Source: Paraglaciecola sp. T6c
Lineage (GTDB): Bacteria; Pseudomonadota; Gammaproteobacteria; Enterobacterales; Alteromonadaceae
Length of the DNA: 64,000 bases
Direction of reading: 5' to 3'
Assembly: GCF_000014225.1 (NCBI RefSeq)
Contig: NC_008228.1
Span: 2,852,001-2,916,000 of the forward strand
Shown: piece by piece, positions 18,436 to 28,191 of the stretch
How the letters are laid out: each line of letters starts with the position of its first letter
How positions within the stretch are numbered: position 1 is the first letter of the stretch
Notes under the pieces: model-generated
Seen by the model: the letters and a program-made list of their open reading frames with translations, nothing else
The model's database searches: none
Told to the model about the DNA's origin: nothing
Made by a program: the position numbers and the translations under genes

Positions 18436-20619
18436 TTATAAAATGTCGTTGCAGTTGGCTGACTCACCATAAGGATTTGCGGGAGGTGCTGACGCTGAGT
18501 CTGTTAAATCGTCCGCTGCTACGCCTAAACCATAATCATGTTGCTCAGATGACTCGCTGCCTTGAGATTCACCGTTAGCGGTAATGGATACGGTTGTCCA
18601 TGCTCCAAACGCTTTTGGATAACTAAGGGTAAATACTACCTGGCCATTTTCATCCGTCGTCCCCTGAGATTGAACTGCTACAACGTTGCCAGGTGTTAAT
18701 TGTTCATCACCGTTTATATCTTCACCTTCGTCAAGAATACCATTTCCGTTAACATCTTCGTTATCACACACCGCCGTAACATTTTTATTCCAGATGTTAG
18801 TAGTGGTATTAAACATCCAGAATCCTTTCTCGTACGTTCCCCCTTGTTTGAAAGGCTTTGGCGGCGCTGAAAAGGTAATGTTGGCATTTTCCACCGGGTT
18901 AGAATCAGGGTCGGTTACAAATGCTGAGAACTCTTTTGTGTAAGATGATTCAGTGGGCGATTGAATGGTATTGCCCGTACCAAAGACGATATCGAACGGC
19001 TTGTCACCCACCGTTAGCAAAGTGAAGGCCGACACGCTTTGGGTATCATCTACTGTGCCGTACACCTTCACCCCTTCAAATGTGCTTAATGCATTTGAGG
19101 TATACACCGTTTTCGCAATGCCGCTTCTATCTGTTGTGGCTTGATTCGGTGAAATTTGCCCACCGCTCACATCATCCAGTAAAAAGTTAATGGTTTTGCC
19201 TTTGACCAAATTGCCTCGAGCATCGCGCACCACTGCGCTAATGGTACTAATTTCACCTGTGGGGCCGATAGAGTCAGGTGTGGCATCCACTATGATGTTA
19301 TCCGCTACCGTCGCAGCGAATTCTATTTGAGTGCGCGCCGTCACTTGATTGCCGCCACTGTCCGTGCCCGTCGCTGAAACCGTTGCAAACCCCGCATTAT
19401 CAGATGAGATAGAGAAACTCACTAAGCCATCACTATCAGTATTTTTAGTGCGCGTGGCTATGGCCCCTCTTGAGGTGGTCAACGTTACTTGAGCACCCGA
19501 TACCGCAATGTTGTTTGATAACCACGTTAACCCAAGGGACTGAGCGTCGTTCAGGTTAACTTCTTCAGTAGGTACACTGGTGAAACTAAAGTTATCCGCT
19601 TGAACCGCCAAGGTGAATTCACTCTCATCGTTTAGGGCACTGGCCGAAATCGTTTCAACTCCAGATGTATTGCCCGTATAAGTAACAGTGACTTGACCAT
19701 TGGTGCCTGTCGTCGGTGTGGTGGTGCTTAACAGCCCGTTAGCAGCCGATAAGTTAACCTGCTGATTGGCTATACCATTGCCATCTGAGTCAAGTAAGCT
19801 AATGGTTAAATCAACGGGGTCGTTCAATATGACTGAACTTGGACCATCAATATTCACCGTGGTGCCTATAACAGATATCAATAAAGTCTGGCTCAATGTG
19901 CCGCTTGTGGCTGTCACTTGAATATCACGATTCTGACGGTTATTTTGCGTCGTCAATGACGCCGTTGCTTGGCCATCATTGCCTGTTGTGCCCTGCGTAA
20001 TCAGTAACGCCGCGTCAGCATCAGCTGAGAACACCACATCAACTCCTTCCATCAAAACGTTTTGCGCATTTTTAAGCAGTGCGATTAGCGCTATGCTGTC
20101 GGTGCCGCTTGAAGGCAATTGTACTGCACCTGCAAATAAGTCGAGCGAGCTGGGCTGCTCATTCACTTGTGTAGTGCCTTGTGAGGTAAAGGTTGTGCTA
20201 GCTGACTCTCCGCCAGTGAGGGTTGCTATAACCTCTCCAGAGCCTGAGCTCCCCCCCACCAATAAGGTTATGCTGGCCTCACCTGTTGTGCCGGTTGAAG
20301 CAGTACCTGAGTCATTATTAAAATCAGCTAAGCCTTCTGGGCTGAAGGTAAAGGTGACAAGCTTATCTGTCGCGATAGCCCCTGTATTGTCGGTTACCCG
20401 AGCAGTTAGCGTTAGCGGGGTAGACGCACTTAGTTGCGAAGCAGTTTGCTGGTTTGAATCTGTTAAGGTTAGGGCAATTGAATAGGTAGTGGTGTCGCTT
20501 GGGTTATCACCTGAGTTAGGTGTCTCGCCCCTGGTGATTGAATCAGAGCCGCCTCCCCCACAGGCAAATAAAGTAAACAATATAAAGCTGCTTAAAAGCA
20601 ATCTTGTGCGTTGATACAT
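18436..20619 (-). CDS. Ig-repeat (Big_1-like) lipoprotein
   Basis: This 727-residue protein begins with a lipoprotein signal peptide with a lipobox at LFAC followed by GGGGSDS. It then has about five tandem bacterial Ig-like modules of the Big_1/invasin type, recognisable by repeated pieces such as ITLLVGGSSGSGEVIATL, GQVTVTYTGNTSG and GLVSFSISSDNAGFATVSA. Near residue 640-670 lies a calcium-loop-like insert (DVNGNGILDEGEDINGDEQL). The protein is probably held in the outer membrane, exposing a stalk. Adhesion or structural display is an inference, since no effector domain is present. The gene is monocistronic. Confidence 0.8.
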   Translation of the reverse strand: MYQRTRLLLSSFILFTLFACGGGGSDSITRGETPNSGDNPSDTTTYSIALTLTDSNQQTASQLSASTPLTLTARVTDNTGAIATDKLVTFTFSPEGLADFNNDSGTASTGTTGEASITLLVGGSSGSGEVIATLTGGESASTTFTSQGTTQVNEQPSSLDLFAGAVQLPSSGTDSIALIALLKNAQNVLMEGVDVVFSADADAALLITQGTTGNDGQATASLTTQNNRQNRDIQVTATSGTLSQTLLISVIGTTVNIDGPSSVILNDPVDLTISLLDSDGNGIANQQVNLSAANGLLSTTTPTTGTNGQVTVTYTGNTSGVETISASALNDESEFTLAVQADNFSFTSVPTEEVNLNDAQSLGLTWLSNNIAVSGAQVTLTTSRGAIATRTKNTDSDGLVSFSISSDNAGFATVSATGTDSGGNQVTARTQIEFAATVADNIIVDATPDSIGPTGEISTISAVVRDARGNLVKGKTINFLLDDVSGGQISPNQATTDRSGIAKTVYTSNALSTFEGVKVYGTVDDTQSVSAFTLLTVGDKPFDIVFGTGNTIQSPTESSYTKEFSAFVTDPDSNPVENANITFSAPPKPFKQGGTYEKGFWMFNTTTNIWNKNVTAVCDNEDVNGNGILDEGEDINGDEQLTPGNVVAVQSQGTTDENGQVVFTLSYPKAFGAWTTVSITANGESQGSESSEQHDYGLGVAADDLTDSASAPPANPYGESANCNDIL

Positions 20620-20744
20620 ACAAATAGTCCTTTGTTTTTAACAGTTAACCAATGCGGTGTGTCACACATATGAACATTTTAATTGTTCAGCTTATTGGGC
20701 AAACTTGCTAACCTATGGGCAATAATAATAAATTCAGGAAAATC

Positions 20745-22094
20745 ATGAGCCAATCCCTCCCCTCCAACCCCGAAAAATTCAGTTTAACAGCCAGAATATT
20801 TTTCGGCATGCTGGCCGGTATCGTTATCGGTGGCCTTCTCCAGCAACTGTTTGATGATAGCGGAGATTTTTCGTTTAGTGTATTTGGGTTAGAGGTTTCT
20901 ACGTATGGACTTTTAGTCGATGGTATATTTAATGTTGTCGGGCAAATTTTTATCGCCAGCCTCAAAATGCTTGTCGTGCCCTTGGTGTTTGTTTCATTGG
21001 TTTGCGGTACCGCAAGTTTGTCGGATCCCAGTAAACTAGGGCGTTTAGGCGGCAAGTCTATTCTGCTTTATATCGGCACAACCGCCATTGCCATTTCTCT
21101 AGCGGTTGGTTTTGCACTTTTGGTCTCCCCAGGTGAATCGATTAGCATGACCACGGACGCTGCCTATCAAGCAAAAGAGGCCCCGAGTCTTGGTCAAGTC
21201 ATTATCAATATGATGCCTTCAAACCCAGTCAGCGCGATGGCCGAAGGTAATATGCTACAAATCATCGTGTTTTCGGTGTTATTCGGCGTGGCTATGTCGA
21301 TGGCGGGTGAAGCAGGTAAACGTTTAACGTCTATGTTTGAAGATCTTAGCGAAGTAGTGATGAAACTGGTCACTATATTAATGAACCTAGCGCCATATGG
21401 CGTATTTGTTTTAATGGCCAAACTTTTCGCCACCATCGGTTTTGATACCATTGCCGGTTTGCTTAAATACTTCTTGCTAGTGATGTTCGTACTAATGGTG
21501 CATGCGTTTGTGTCATACCCCATTATTTTGAAGCTTTTAAGTGGACTCAGTCCAATCATCTTACTGCGAAAGATGCGTGACGCAGCCATTTTCGCTTTTA
21601 GTACCTCAAGCAGCGGCGCGACCTTACCGGTTACGCTAGAAACGGCAACCAACAAACTTGGCGTTAAGCCTTCTGTTGCATCTTTCACCATTCCTCTTGG
21701 CGCGACAATAAACATGGATGGCACCGCGATTATGCAAGGCGTGGCGACGGTGTTCATCGCACAGGTTTATGGTATCGATTTATCCCTAGGCGATTACATG
21801 ATGGTGATAGTGACCGCAACACTAGCATCCGTTGGTACAGCGGGTGTGCCTGGTGTTGGTTTGATCATGCTGGCCATGGTGCTACAACAAGTCAATTTGC
21901 CGGTTGAAGGCATTGCTTTAATTATCGGCGTTGATCGTCTACTCGATATGACACGCACCTCGGTTAACGTGACAGGTGACTGTATGGTGGCCTGCATCGT
22001 CGCCAAAAGTGAGGGAGAATTTGATATTGACAGATACAAGGATCCTGACGCAGGTAAAGAGGAAGAAACATTGCATTCGCCAAAAGCGAGTTAG
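20745..22094 (+). CDS. Dicarboxylate/amino acid:cation symporter (DAACS)
   Basis: The protein has 449 residues from the ATG at 20745, which has an AGGAA ribosome site; an upstream in-frame ATG at 20715 lacks one. It has the features of the glutamate/C4-dicarboxylate symporters: eight membrane segments, the serine-rich tip SSSGATLPVT, the NMDGTAIMQG motif in segment 7 and DMTRTSVNVTGD in segment 8. These carry the Na+ and substrate ligands. Glutamate, aspartate or a C4-dicarboxylate is the likely substrate; the sequence alone does not choose. The C-terminal tail is acidic and cytoplasmic. Confidence 0.88.
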   Translation: MSQSLPSNPEKFSLTARIFFGMLAGIVIGGLLQQLFDDSGDFSFSVFGLEVSTYGLLVDGIFNVVGQIFIASLKMLVVPLVFVSLVCGTASLSDPSKLGRLGGKSILLYIGTTAIAISLAVGFALLVSPGESISMTTDAAYQAKEAPSLGQVIINMMPSNPVSAMAEGNMLQIIVFSVLFGVAMSMAGEAGKRLTSMFEDLSEVVMKLVTILMNLAPYGVFVLMAKLFATIGFDTIAGLLKYFLLVMFVLMVHAFVSYPIILKLLSGLSPIILLRKMRDAAIFAFSTSSSGATLPVTLETATNKLGVKPSVASFTIPLGATINMDGTAIMQGVATVFIAQVYGIDLSLGDYMMVIVTATLASVGTAGVPGVGLIMLAMVLQQVNLPVEGIALIIGVDRLLDMTRTSVNVTGDCMVACIVAKSEGEFDIDRYKDPDAGKEEETLHSPKAS

Positions 22095-22142
22095 CCGTTG
22101 CTCATCATGAGCGGCCGCTAACAATGCGAGCCATAGAATGAT

Positions 22143-22177
22143 AAAAGGCAGTGCATTAAAAACGCACTGCCTTTTTT
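22143..22177. terminator. Terminator between symporter and lolE
   Basis: AAAAGGCAGTGC and GCACTGCCTTTTTT form a strong stem with a 9-base loop and a T-run on the plus strand. It also has an A-rich left flank that serves the convergent minus-strand gene. Confidence 0.9.
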
Positions 22178-22211
22178 ATGGTTGAGTTTTAAGGTTAAGC
22201 TATCTACCCTT

Positions 22212-23447
22212 CTAATGCCCCAAAACAGTGGCGGGGTTAACCCTAGCTGCCTTGCGCGCAGGATAAAGCGTTGCCAGCAAGGTCAATGCGATAGCGATGA
22301 AGCCGGTAATATAGACCTCATGCCATTTCAAGGCAGACGGTAAGAAGTTGATAAAGTAAATATCTCCGGATAAAAACTGAAAACCTGTTAGACGTTCAAT
22401 ACCTTGGGCGACCGAAGATAAATTTAACGCCATTAAAACGCCGCAAACCAAACCAATTACAGTGCCTATTAGGCCATTTATGAGGCCCTGGAGCATAAAA
22501 ATCAGAATAATACTGCGGTCGGTTGTACCCATTGTTTTGAGCATGGCAATTTCAGATTGCTTCTCGTTTACCGCCATCACTAACGTCGACACAATATTAA
22601 AACACGCCACACCTATCACAAGTATCAACGTGATATACACCACCACACGCACCAATTGAATATCTTGGTATAAGTGACCTTGGGTCCGAGTCCAATCAGA
22701 CATGAAGACTTCATGGGGGAAACCGTAACCGATCTCACGGGTAATCATGGGGGCGGCGAATGGGTCGTGATAGCGAAAACGCAAACCTTGCACGCCATGA
22801 GTGACCCCTAGGGTTTCTGAGGCCAATGGCAAATGCATATAGCCAATGTGATTATCTAACTCACCGCCAATTTTAACTTCACCGACCACGGTTAACCAAA
22901 GTGTTTTAGGAGCCCGAATGGACAAGTCATCACTTAACTGAGGTAGCAGCAGTTTCACTTTATCGCCTAACAAAATACCCAGTTTAGCCATCGCTCCAGC
23001 CCCCAGCATTACGCCCTGCTGATTGGCGCTAAACGCCTGCCATTGCTCGGCTGGTACACTGCTAAGCATGCCGTCATTTTCTGCGTACTTAGTATCGATG
23101 CCCACTAACTCAATGGCTTTCATTTTTTTGCCTTTCTGCAACATGCCCGTGGCCTTTGTGTAGGGCTGAACAGACTCAATGCGCGGGTCTGACTGTAAGG
23201 CTGTTACTTCTTTTTGCCAATCGGAAATACCCTGACTACTGACGGCATATAGTTCACCATGTGGAATGATTGATAAAAGTCGGTCTTTAAGTTCTCGTTC
23301 AAAGCCATTCATAACAGATAGCAACAAAATCAGTACGAAACAGCCTAAGGCTATGCCAAATGTTGACGAAGCAGAAATAAACGAAATGTAGCCATTTTGC
23401 TGCTTACTGCTGCGAAATCGCCACGCCAATTGAAAAATCAAATTCAT
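22212..23447 (-). CDS. lolE: Lipoprotein-releasing ABC transporter permease, LolE-like
   Basis: This 411-residue inner-membrane permease has one span near residue 25-50, a large periplasmic domain and three C-terminal spans (MacB/FtsX fold). The periplasmic part LWLTVVGEVKIGGELDNH aligns better with LolE than with LolC. With LolC and LolD it extracts mature lipoproteins from the inner membrane and passes them to LolA. It follows lolD by 13 bp in one operon. No lolC is adjacent, so either lolC is elsewhere or this permease forms a homodimer as in LolDF systems. Confidence 0.88.
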   Translation of the reverse strand: MNLIFQLAWRFRSSKQQNGYISFISASSTFGIALGCFVLILLLSVMNGFERELKDRLLSIIPHGELYAVSSQGISDWQKEVTALQSDPRIESVQPYTKATGMLQKGKKMKAIELVGIDTKYAENDGMLSSVPAEQWQAFSANQQGVMLGAGAMAKLGILLGDKVKLLLPQLSDDLSIRAPKTLWLTVVGEVKIGGELDNHIGYMHLPLASETLGVTHGVQGLRFRYHDPFAAPMITREIGYGFPHEVFMSDWTRTQGHLYQDIQLVRVVVYITLILVIGVACFNIVSTLVMAVNEKQSEIAMLKTMGTTDRSIILIFMLQGLINGLIGTVIGLVCGVLMALNLSSVAQGIERLTGFQFLSGDIYFINFLPSALKWHEVYITGFIAIALTLLATLYPARKAARVNPATVLGH

Positions 23448-23460
23448 CTAATTTCTACTT

Positions 23461-24144
23461 TTAATCGAGTTGTGGGCTAAGTTGCCCATTGACTAAACGC
23501 AGAGAACGGTCGAGGCGTTTCGCTAACTGAATATCATGGGTGACCACGATAAAACTTGTTTGGCTGATGTCACGCAATTCATTCAACAACTGATAGATCC
23601 CTTCACCGGTTTTGGTGTCCAAGTTACCCGTTGGCTCGTCGGCCAACACTAATTTTGGCTGATTAACCAATGCTCTGGCGATCGCCACGCGTTGTCGCTC
23701 TCCGCCAGATAACATACTTGGCCTGTGTGTTAAGCGGTGGGCTAAACCGACCTTTTCAAGCATATTCTGTGCATGATGCATCGCTTCTTCGCGTTTTTCA
23801 TTGGCAATCAAGCGAGGCATAGCCACATTTTCCAGCGCACTAAATTCAGGTAATAAATGATGGGCTTGATAGACAAAGCCGAGTGATTGATTACGAAATT
23901 TCGCCTGTTCGGCACTTGTGAAGGAAAAGATATCGTGTTGTTCAAAAAGTACGGTGCCCGATGTGGGCTGATCCAATGCCCCAAGTAAGTGTAATAAAGT
24001 ACTTTTTCCTGAGCCTGAACTGCCAATAATGGCGAGCTGTTCAGATGTATTCACGCTTAGATTTACATTATTTAGTATCTGAACACTTTCTTTACCATCG
24101 TCATACTGTTTAGATAAATGGTCACATTTCAGCAGTTCATGCAT
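23461..24144 (-). CDS. lolD: Lipoprotein-releasing ABC transporter ATPase LolD
   Basis: The protein has 227 residues from the ATG at 24144, preceded by an AGGTAAG ribosome site; the longer frame adds a basic tail unlike the family. All ABC motifs are present: Walker [11 protein letters not shown]-loop [10 protein letters not shown], signature LSGGERQRV, Walker [13 protein letters not shown] and the switch His in VVTHD. It powers lipoprotein release together with the downstream LolE-like permease. Confidence 0.95.
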
Positions 24145-24184
24145 ATATTCGTTCTTACCTTTGATGTCAGTCTTTAGCTGTCGT

Positions 24185-25246
24185 TTATGATTTTGTTTGT
24201 GATGTTTTATGCAAAGCCGCGCGTTCACGGCGACGCCACATTAACCTCGCTAATTTTTTCATACTCACGTTTTTATCGTTTTCATCGACGATTTCCACCC
24301 CGAGTAAAGATTCAGTCAAATCTTCGTCGGTCAAAATACCCTCTAAGCCACCATATTCGTCCACCACTAATAGCATATTAGCGCGCCTAGTATGTAATGG
24401 ATGCAAAGCTGCTGACAGTGGCATACTGCTTAACAGCGTGACCATGTCCTTGCGATATACGCTCAGTGGGTTCTTTTCATTTTTACGGATCATGGCTAAC
24501 AAAATGTCTTTTTTTAATACGTAACCCGTTATTTTCTCTGGTTCTGATTGCTCATAAATCGGAATACGGGAAAATTCAATTGTTCCATGTTTATGATAAA
24601 ACGCTTCGACCGTCATGTTTTCAGGAACAGAAAAAATAACCGTACGATGGGTCATGGCACTTTTTATTTTGAGTTCATCAAGGGCCAACAAGTTCTGTAA
24701 TATATTCGCCTCTTGCTTTGCTATTTGCCCTTCTTGATAGGATTCATCCGTTAACACCGCCAATTCGGCTTTACTCAGTCCTTTTAAGGGCGAGTCATCG
24801 CTAAACCCCGCCGTCAGCTTGTTCGCCAGCAGTACAAACGGGTAGAGGCACAAGATTAGGTACTTAAGAAAATACGCTGTGGCAGGGGCTAACTTTCGCC
24901 AGTAGGTGGCGCCCATTGTTTTTGGGATGATTTCTGAAAAGACCAGAATGAACAAGGTTAAAATAGCAGAGATAACGCCCATGTACACTTCGCCAAAGAC
25001 GGCAACCGCTTGGGCTCCAGCCCCCGCAGCCCCCATGGTGTGGGCCACTGTGTTCAAAGTAAGAATTGCTGCCAGAGGGTTATTGATATTTTGAACTTGC
25101 TGGCGTAGGAGTTCTCCACTTTTGTGTTTTTGCTTCTCAAGCACAGATATATAAGCAGAGGACACACTCAATATCACGGCTTCTGCAATTGAGCATATAA
25201 AAGATACTCCCAAAGCCAAAACAATATAAAACATCAGTAAGATCAA
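24185..25246 (-). CDS. CNNM/CBS-domain membrane protein (HlyC/CorC type)
   Basis: The protein has 353 residues if translation starts at the TTG at 25246, chosen for the AGGTGG site 6 bases upstream and because the first membrane span then begins immediately; a TTG at 25279 and an ATG at 25234 are alternatives. A CNNM/DUF21 domain with about four spans ([28 protein letters not shown]) is followed by a CBS pair (residues about 190-320). The C-terminal CorC/HlyC domain is missing and replaced by a basic tail. Family members are linked to Mg2+ (and Co2+) export. It lies just upstream of lolD. Confidence 0.82.
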
Positions 25247-25457
25247 ACTAACCCACCTATTCGTCAATCGTTCGTGCAAAAATATAACATCAACACGGTA
25301 AAATTCAGAACAAGCAGTTTACCTTAAGCATAGGATAATGACATGAATTTCAGCCACATAGCTAAGCATCACACAAGATAAGTTGTTTCAAATATTTGCC
25401 AAGAATCGGCGAAGATAACGTAGAATAAAACTGGGATAAAAAAAGAAGAAAAATTAA

Positions 25458-25534
25458 TGGCGGAACGGACGAGACTCGAACTCGCGACCCCCGGCGTGAC
25501 AGGCCGGTATTCTAACCAACTGAACTACCGCTCC
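25458..25534 (-). tRNA. tRNA-Asp (GTC), copy 3
   Basis: This 77-nt gene has an encoded CCA end. The reverse strand starts GGAGCGGTAGTTCAGTTGG and has a GTC anticodon in the CCTGTCACGC loop, and the T-arm reads GTTCGAGTC. It is identical to its two neighbours and is last in the transcript. Confidence 0.97.
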
Positions 25535-25560
25535 CCATATAATTTTTGTTGTTTTGAAAT

Positions 25561-25637
25561 TGGCGGAACGGACGAGACTCGAACTCGCGACCCCCGGCGT
25601 GACAGGCCGGTATTCTAACCAACTGAACTACCGCTCC
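25561..25637 (-). tRNA. tRNA-Asp (GTC), copy 2
   Basis: This is an identical 77-nt copy, separated from the flanking copies by 26-bp and 32-bp AT-rich spacers of unrelated sequence. The anticodon is GTC and the CCA is encoded. Confidence 0.97.
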
Positions 25638-25669
25638 GCTGTTTCAAAACCGAAAATATTAAAAGAAAT

Positions 25670-25746
25670 TGGCGGAACGGACGAGACTCGAACTCGCGAC
25701 CCCCGGCGTGACAGGCCGGTATTCTAACCAACTGAACTACCGCTCC
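25670..25746 (-). tRNA. tRNA-Asp (GTC), copy 1
   Basis: This is the promoter-proximal copy of the array, 77 nt, with anticodon GTC and CCA encoded. The shared promoter lies about 65 bp upstream. Confidence 0.97.
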
Positions 25747-25812
25747 AGTTTCTTTAATACTTTCAACGAGTTAAGAAGTTAATCTAGGACCTTCCCCTCA
25801 ACCGCGGCGCAG

Positions 25813-25841
25813 ATAATACGGTTAACCCCGTATCGAGTCAA
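25813..25841 (-). promoter_or_regulatory. Promoter of the tRNA-Asp array
   Basis: On the minus strand TTGACT (25841-25836) and TATTAT (25818-25813) are spaced by exactly 17 bp. A GC-rich discriminator (CTGCGCCGCGG) follows the -10. Such discriminators are typical of stable-RNA promoters under stringent ppGpp control. Confidence 0.85.
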
Positions 25842-25928
25842 CTGCTTTTTCTGGATTTTATCGCTTAATTTCAATATTTTCGTTTGTTTGCCTACGCAGT
25901 GAGCAATTTGACCAAAATGCATTCAACA

Positions 25929-27374
25929 TTAGGCTTTTTTCTTAGGGCTATCTTTCTTCGAGGCTTCCTTTTGCTTCTTATCGGCTTTCTCACTTTCCCC
26001 TTGTGCATCGTCTTTTTTACGTGCAAAGCGCAATTTAAGCCGTGCAAACCATCCTGGTTTACTCTCGCTCGCGTCACTTTGTTCTGTGTTCTGGTTTAAA
26101 ACCTCGCTAACCGTGAGCGGTTTTTCTCTGGTAACAAACCAAATTAGCGCCCCCCCCACAATTAATAGAAATACATTGATACCGACTATCAACATGATCA
26201 AGGTCGATGTTTCCATTTCGGGCTCAGCGTCGAGCTGAGGTTGTGCCATCAATGGCTGACCTTGTTCATCAGTGACTTGAGTGCCTTCCCCTGTTGCCGT
26301 TTCATCTATCACAGGCTCTACAAAAGGCTCTTCTGTTAAGAAACTAAATTCGGGCACATCCAGAATAAGATCACGGCCATCTATGGTCTTACCAAATGCA
26401 GTTAACTTCACGCGATAAACACCATATTCATAATTGACGATCAGGTACTCACGTATATCCGGTGACTCGTCAGTAATGGAAAAGTTTTGAATATCGCCAT
26501 TTGGAAATTTGACTTTACCGTCAATCAACAGGGATGACATATCGATATGTTCCCGGTCTGCATCGACCATCAGCTTGTGGTATCCACCTCCCCCGCCATT
26601 TTGCTCAACCGTAATATGAATGGGATTGGGATATAGCATCACCGGCTCGCCCACTTGCTCTCGTGAGAACATTGGCGTGCTTACCATAAAAGTAGGGATC
26701 CACTCACCAGCAGCCACTGACAAATTAAACTGTCCAGTGAATGTGCCATCCAGCGGAATTTCGTCCATCCCCTGGCCATTGTCTTCAAATGTTGCAATAG
26801 TTTGCGAGTCAGCACCAAAATTATTACTGTCTGGATTGTTTGTGCTGAAAAATTGCATGTTGAGCGTAACGACGTCTCTAAACTCGGTGTAATTGATGGG
26901 CTCGCCACCATTGGTGAGATAAGCGGTTTGCTTGAGAATCTCGCCAGAGAAGATAACACTGGGTAACGGCTGTGCATGAAGCGATAGCTCACTAATCACC
27001 ATCACTCGGCTACCCGGCTCAATTTCGCCTATCGCTTGCCAAGGGCCTGGCATCGGTTTTTTAATACTGACCATGTCATAGGTTGCAGTATCGAACCAAA
27101 AAATATCTTCGCCATCAGCTTGAGACTGATAGATTTTACTGCCATCGGGCTTTACTAATACAACAGGTAAACTGCCGTATTCGCGAAAAAAGACCATGGT
27201 AATTTCATCCACTTCGAAATCAATTCGAAAACGGTTTTGTAGAAGCTCAATACTGTTTTGAAAGTCATTACCTAATGACGTAAGCGGATTGGATGGGGCC
27301 TGTTCTGCTTGAGGCGTTTGTGCGCTAACAAAAGCAGGTAATATAAGCGCACCAAATAACAGACATTTTAACAT
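25929..27374 (-). CDS. TIGR03503-like envelope protein
   Basis: This 481-residue protein has a signal peptide (cut after FVSA), a periplasmic region of about 370 residues with Ig-like and YXXXR-type strands (FRIDFEVDEITMVFFREYGS), and one membrane span near residue 400 (LIMLIVGINVFLLIVGGALI). A Lys-rich cytoplasmic tail closes it. I match it from memory to the TIGR03503 family of gammaproteobacteria, whose function is unknown. It follows dnaQ by 29 bp on the same strand and is probably co-transcribed with it. Confidence 0.65.
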   Translation of the reverse strand: MLKCLLFGALILPAFVSAQTPQAEQAPSNPLTSLGNDFQNSIELLQNRFRIDFEVDEITMVFFREYGSLPVVLVKPDGSKIYQSQADGEDIFWFDTATYDMVSIKKPMPGPWQAIGEIEPGSRVMVISELSLHAQPLPSVIFSGEILKQTAYLTNGGEPINYTEFRDVVTLNMQFFSTNNPDSNNFGADSQTIATFEDNGQGMDEIPLDGTFTGQFNLSVAAGEWIPTFMVSTPMFSREQVGEPVMLYPNPIHITVEQNGGGGGYHKLMVDADREHIDMSSLLIDGKVKFPNGDIQNFSITDESPDIREYLIVNYEYGVYRVKLTAFGKTIDGRDLILDVPEFSFLTEEPFVEPVIDETATGEGTQVTDEQGQPLMAQPQLDAEPEMETSTLIMLIVGINVFLLIVGGALIWFVTREKPLTVSEVLNQNTEQSDASESKPGWFARLKLRFARKKDDAQGESEKADKKQKEASKKDSPKKKA

Positions 27375-27403
27375 AGCATCCCAAATGTGTTGAAAATTGG
27401 CGC

Positions 27404-28111
27404 TTATTCACGCCACAAACAAGAACCGCCTTCTTTATTAACCAGATCTAAACGCTTCTCGTGCTCTACTAATTCATCGGCTGTGGCGCGTAAAACCTTT
27501 AACTGATTTAACTGAGGATCAAGCCTGCGAATACGTTCAACCTGACTGCCGCCATCGGAGTTCGACTTACCAGACAAATTAAGATCCGTTTGCCCGCCAG
27601 TCATCATTAGATAAACGTCAGCGAGTATCTCGGAATCCAATAATGCGCCGTGCAATTCTCGATGGGAGTTGTCTATACCGTAGCGTTTACACAAAGCATC
27701 TAGATTGTTTTTCTGACCCGGGTGAATTTGCCGCGCCATTTCGAGTGTATCTAACACGGTACACATATCACTGGTTTTTTTGCCCGCCATCGCAGCAACA
27801 CGAGCAAACTCGTGATCCATAAAGCCCACATCAAACGGCGCATTATGAATAACGAGCTGAGCGCCACTGATGAACTTTACAAAATCAGCAGCAACATCTG
27901 CAAAAAGCGGTTTGTCTAACAGATACTCGTTAGTAATACCGTGAACCTCTATCGCTTCTTGTTCAATGAGTCTTTGGGGATTAACGTACACATGAAACGT
28001 GTTACCTGTTAAGCGGCGATTTAATAACTCCACACAGCCTATTTCAATGATTCTATGACCTTGCCTAGGATCGATACCGGTCGTTTCTGTATCAAGTACG
28101 ATTTGTCTCAT
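27404..28111 (-). CDS. dnaQ: DNA polymerase III epsilon subunit (proofreading)
   Basis: The protein has 235 residues, against 243 in E. coli. The DEDDh exonuclease residues are D7, E9, D94, H154 and D159. A beta-clamp binding motif QTDLNL lies after the nuclease domain, matching the place of QTSMAF in E. coli. It removes misinserted bases during replication as part of the polymerase core. It is divergent from rnhA, the classic dnaQ/rnhA arrangement. Confidence 0.97.
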   Translation of the reverse strand: MRQIVLDTETTGIDPRQGHRIIEIGCVELLNRRLTGNTFHVYVNPQRLIEQEAIEVHGITNEYLLDKPLFADVAADFVKFISGAQLVIHNAPFDVGFMDHEFARVAAMAGKKTSDMCTVLDTLEMARQIHPGQKNNLDALCKRYGIDNSHRELHGALLDSEILADVYLMMTGGQTDLNLSGKSNSDGGSQVERIRRLDPQLNQLKVLRATADELVEHEKRLDLVNKEGGSCLWRE

Positions 28112-28191
28112 GTTTTCTCTATTTGTTTCGGGCTGACGTTAAGTGTTGATTACATTATACTGCGAAAAATTTTAAATGATTGATAAGTGAA

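Noticed and set aside
25458-25746. Three direct repeats as a CRISPR-like array.
   Set aside because: The repeat is a complete tRNA-Asp gene with anticodon GTC and encoded CCA.
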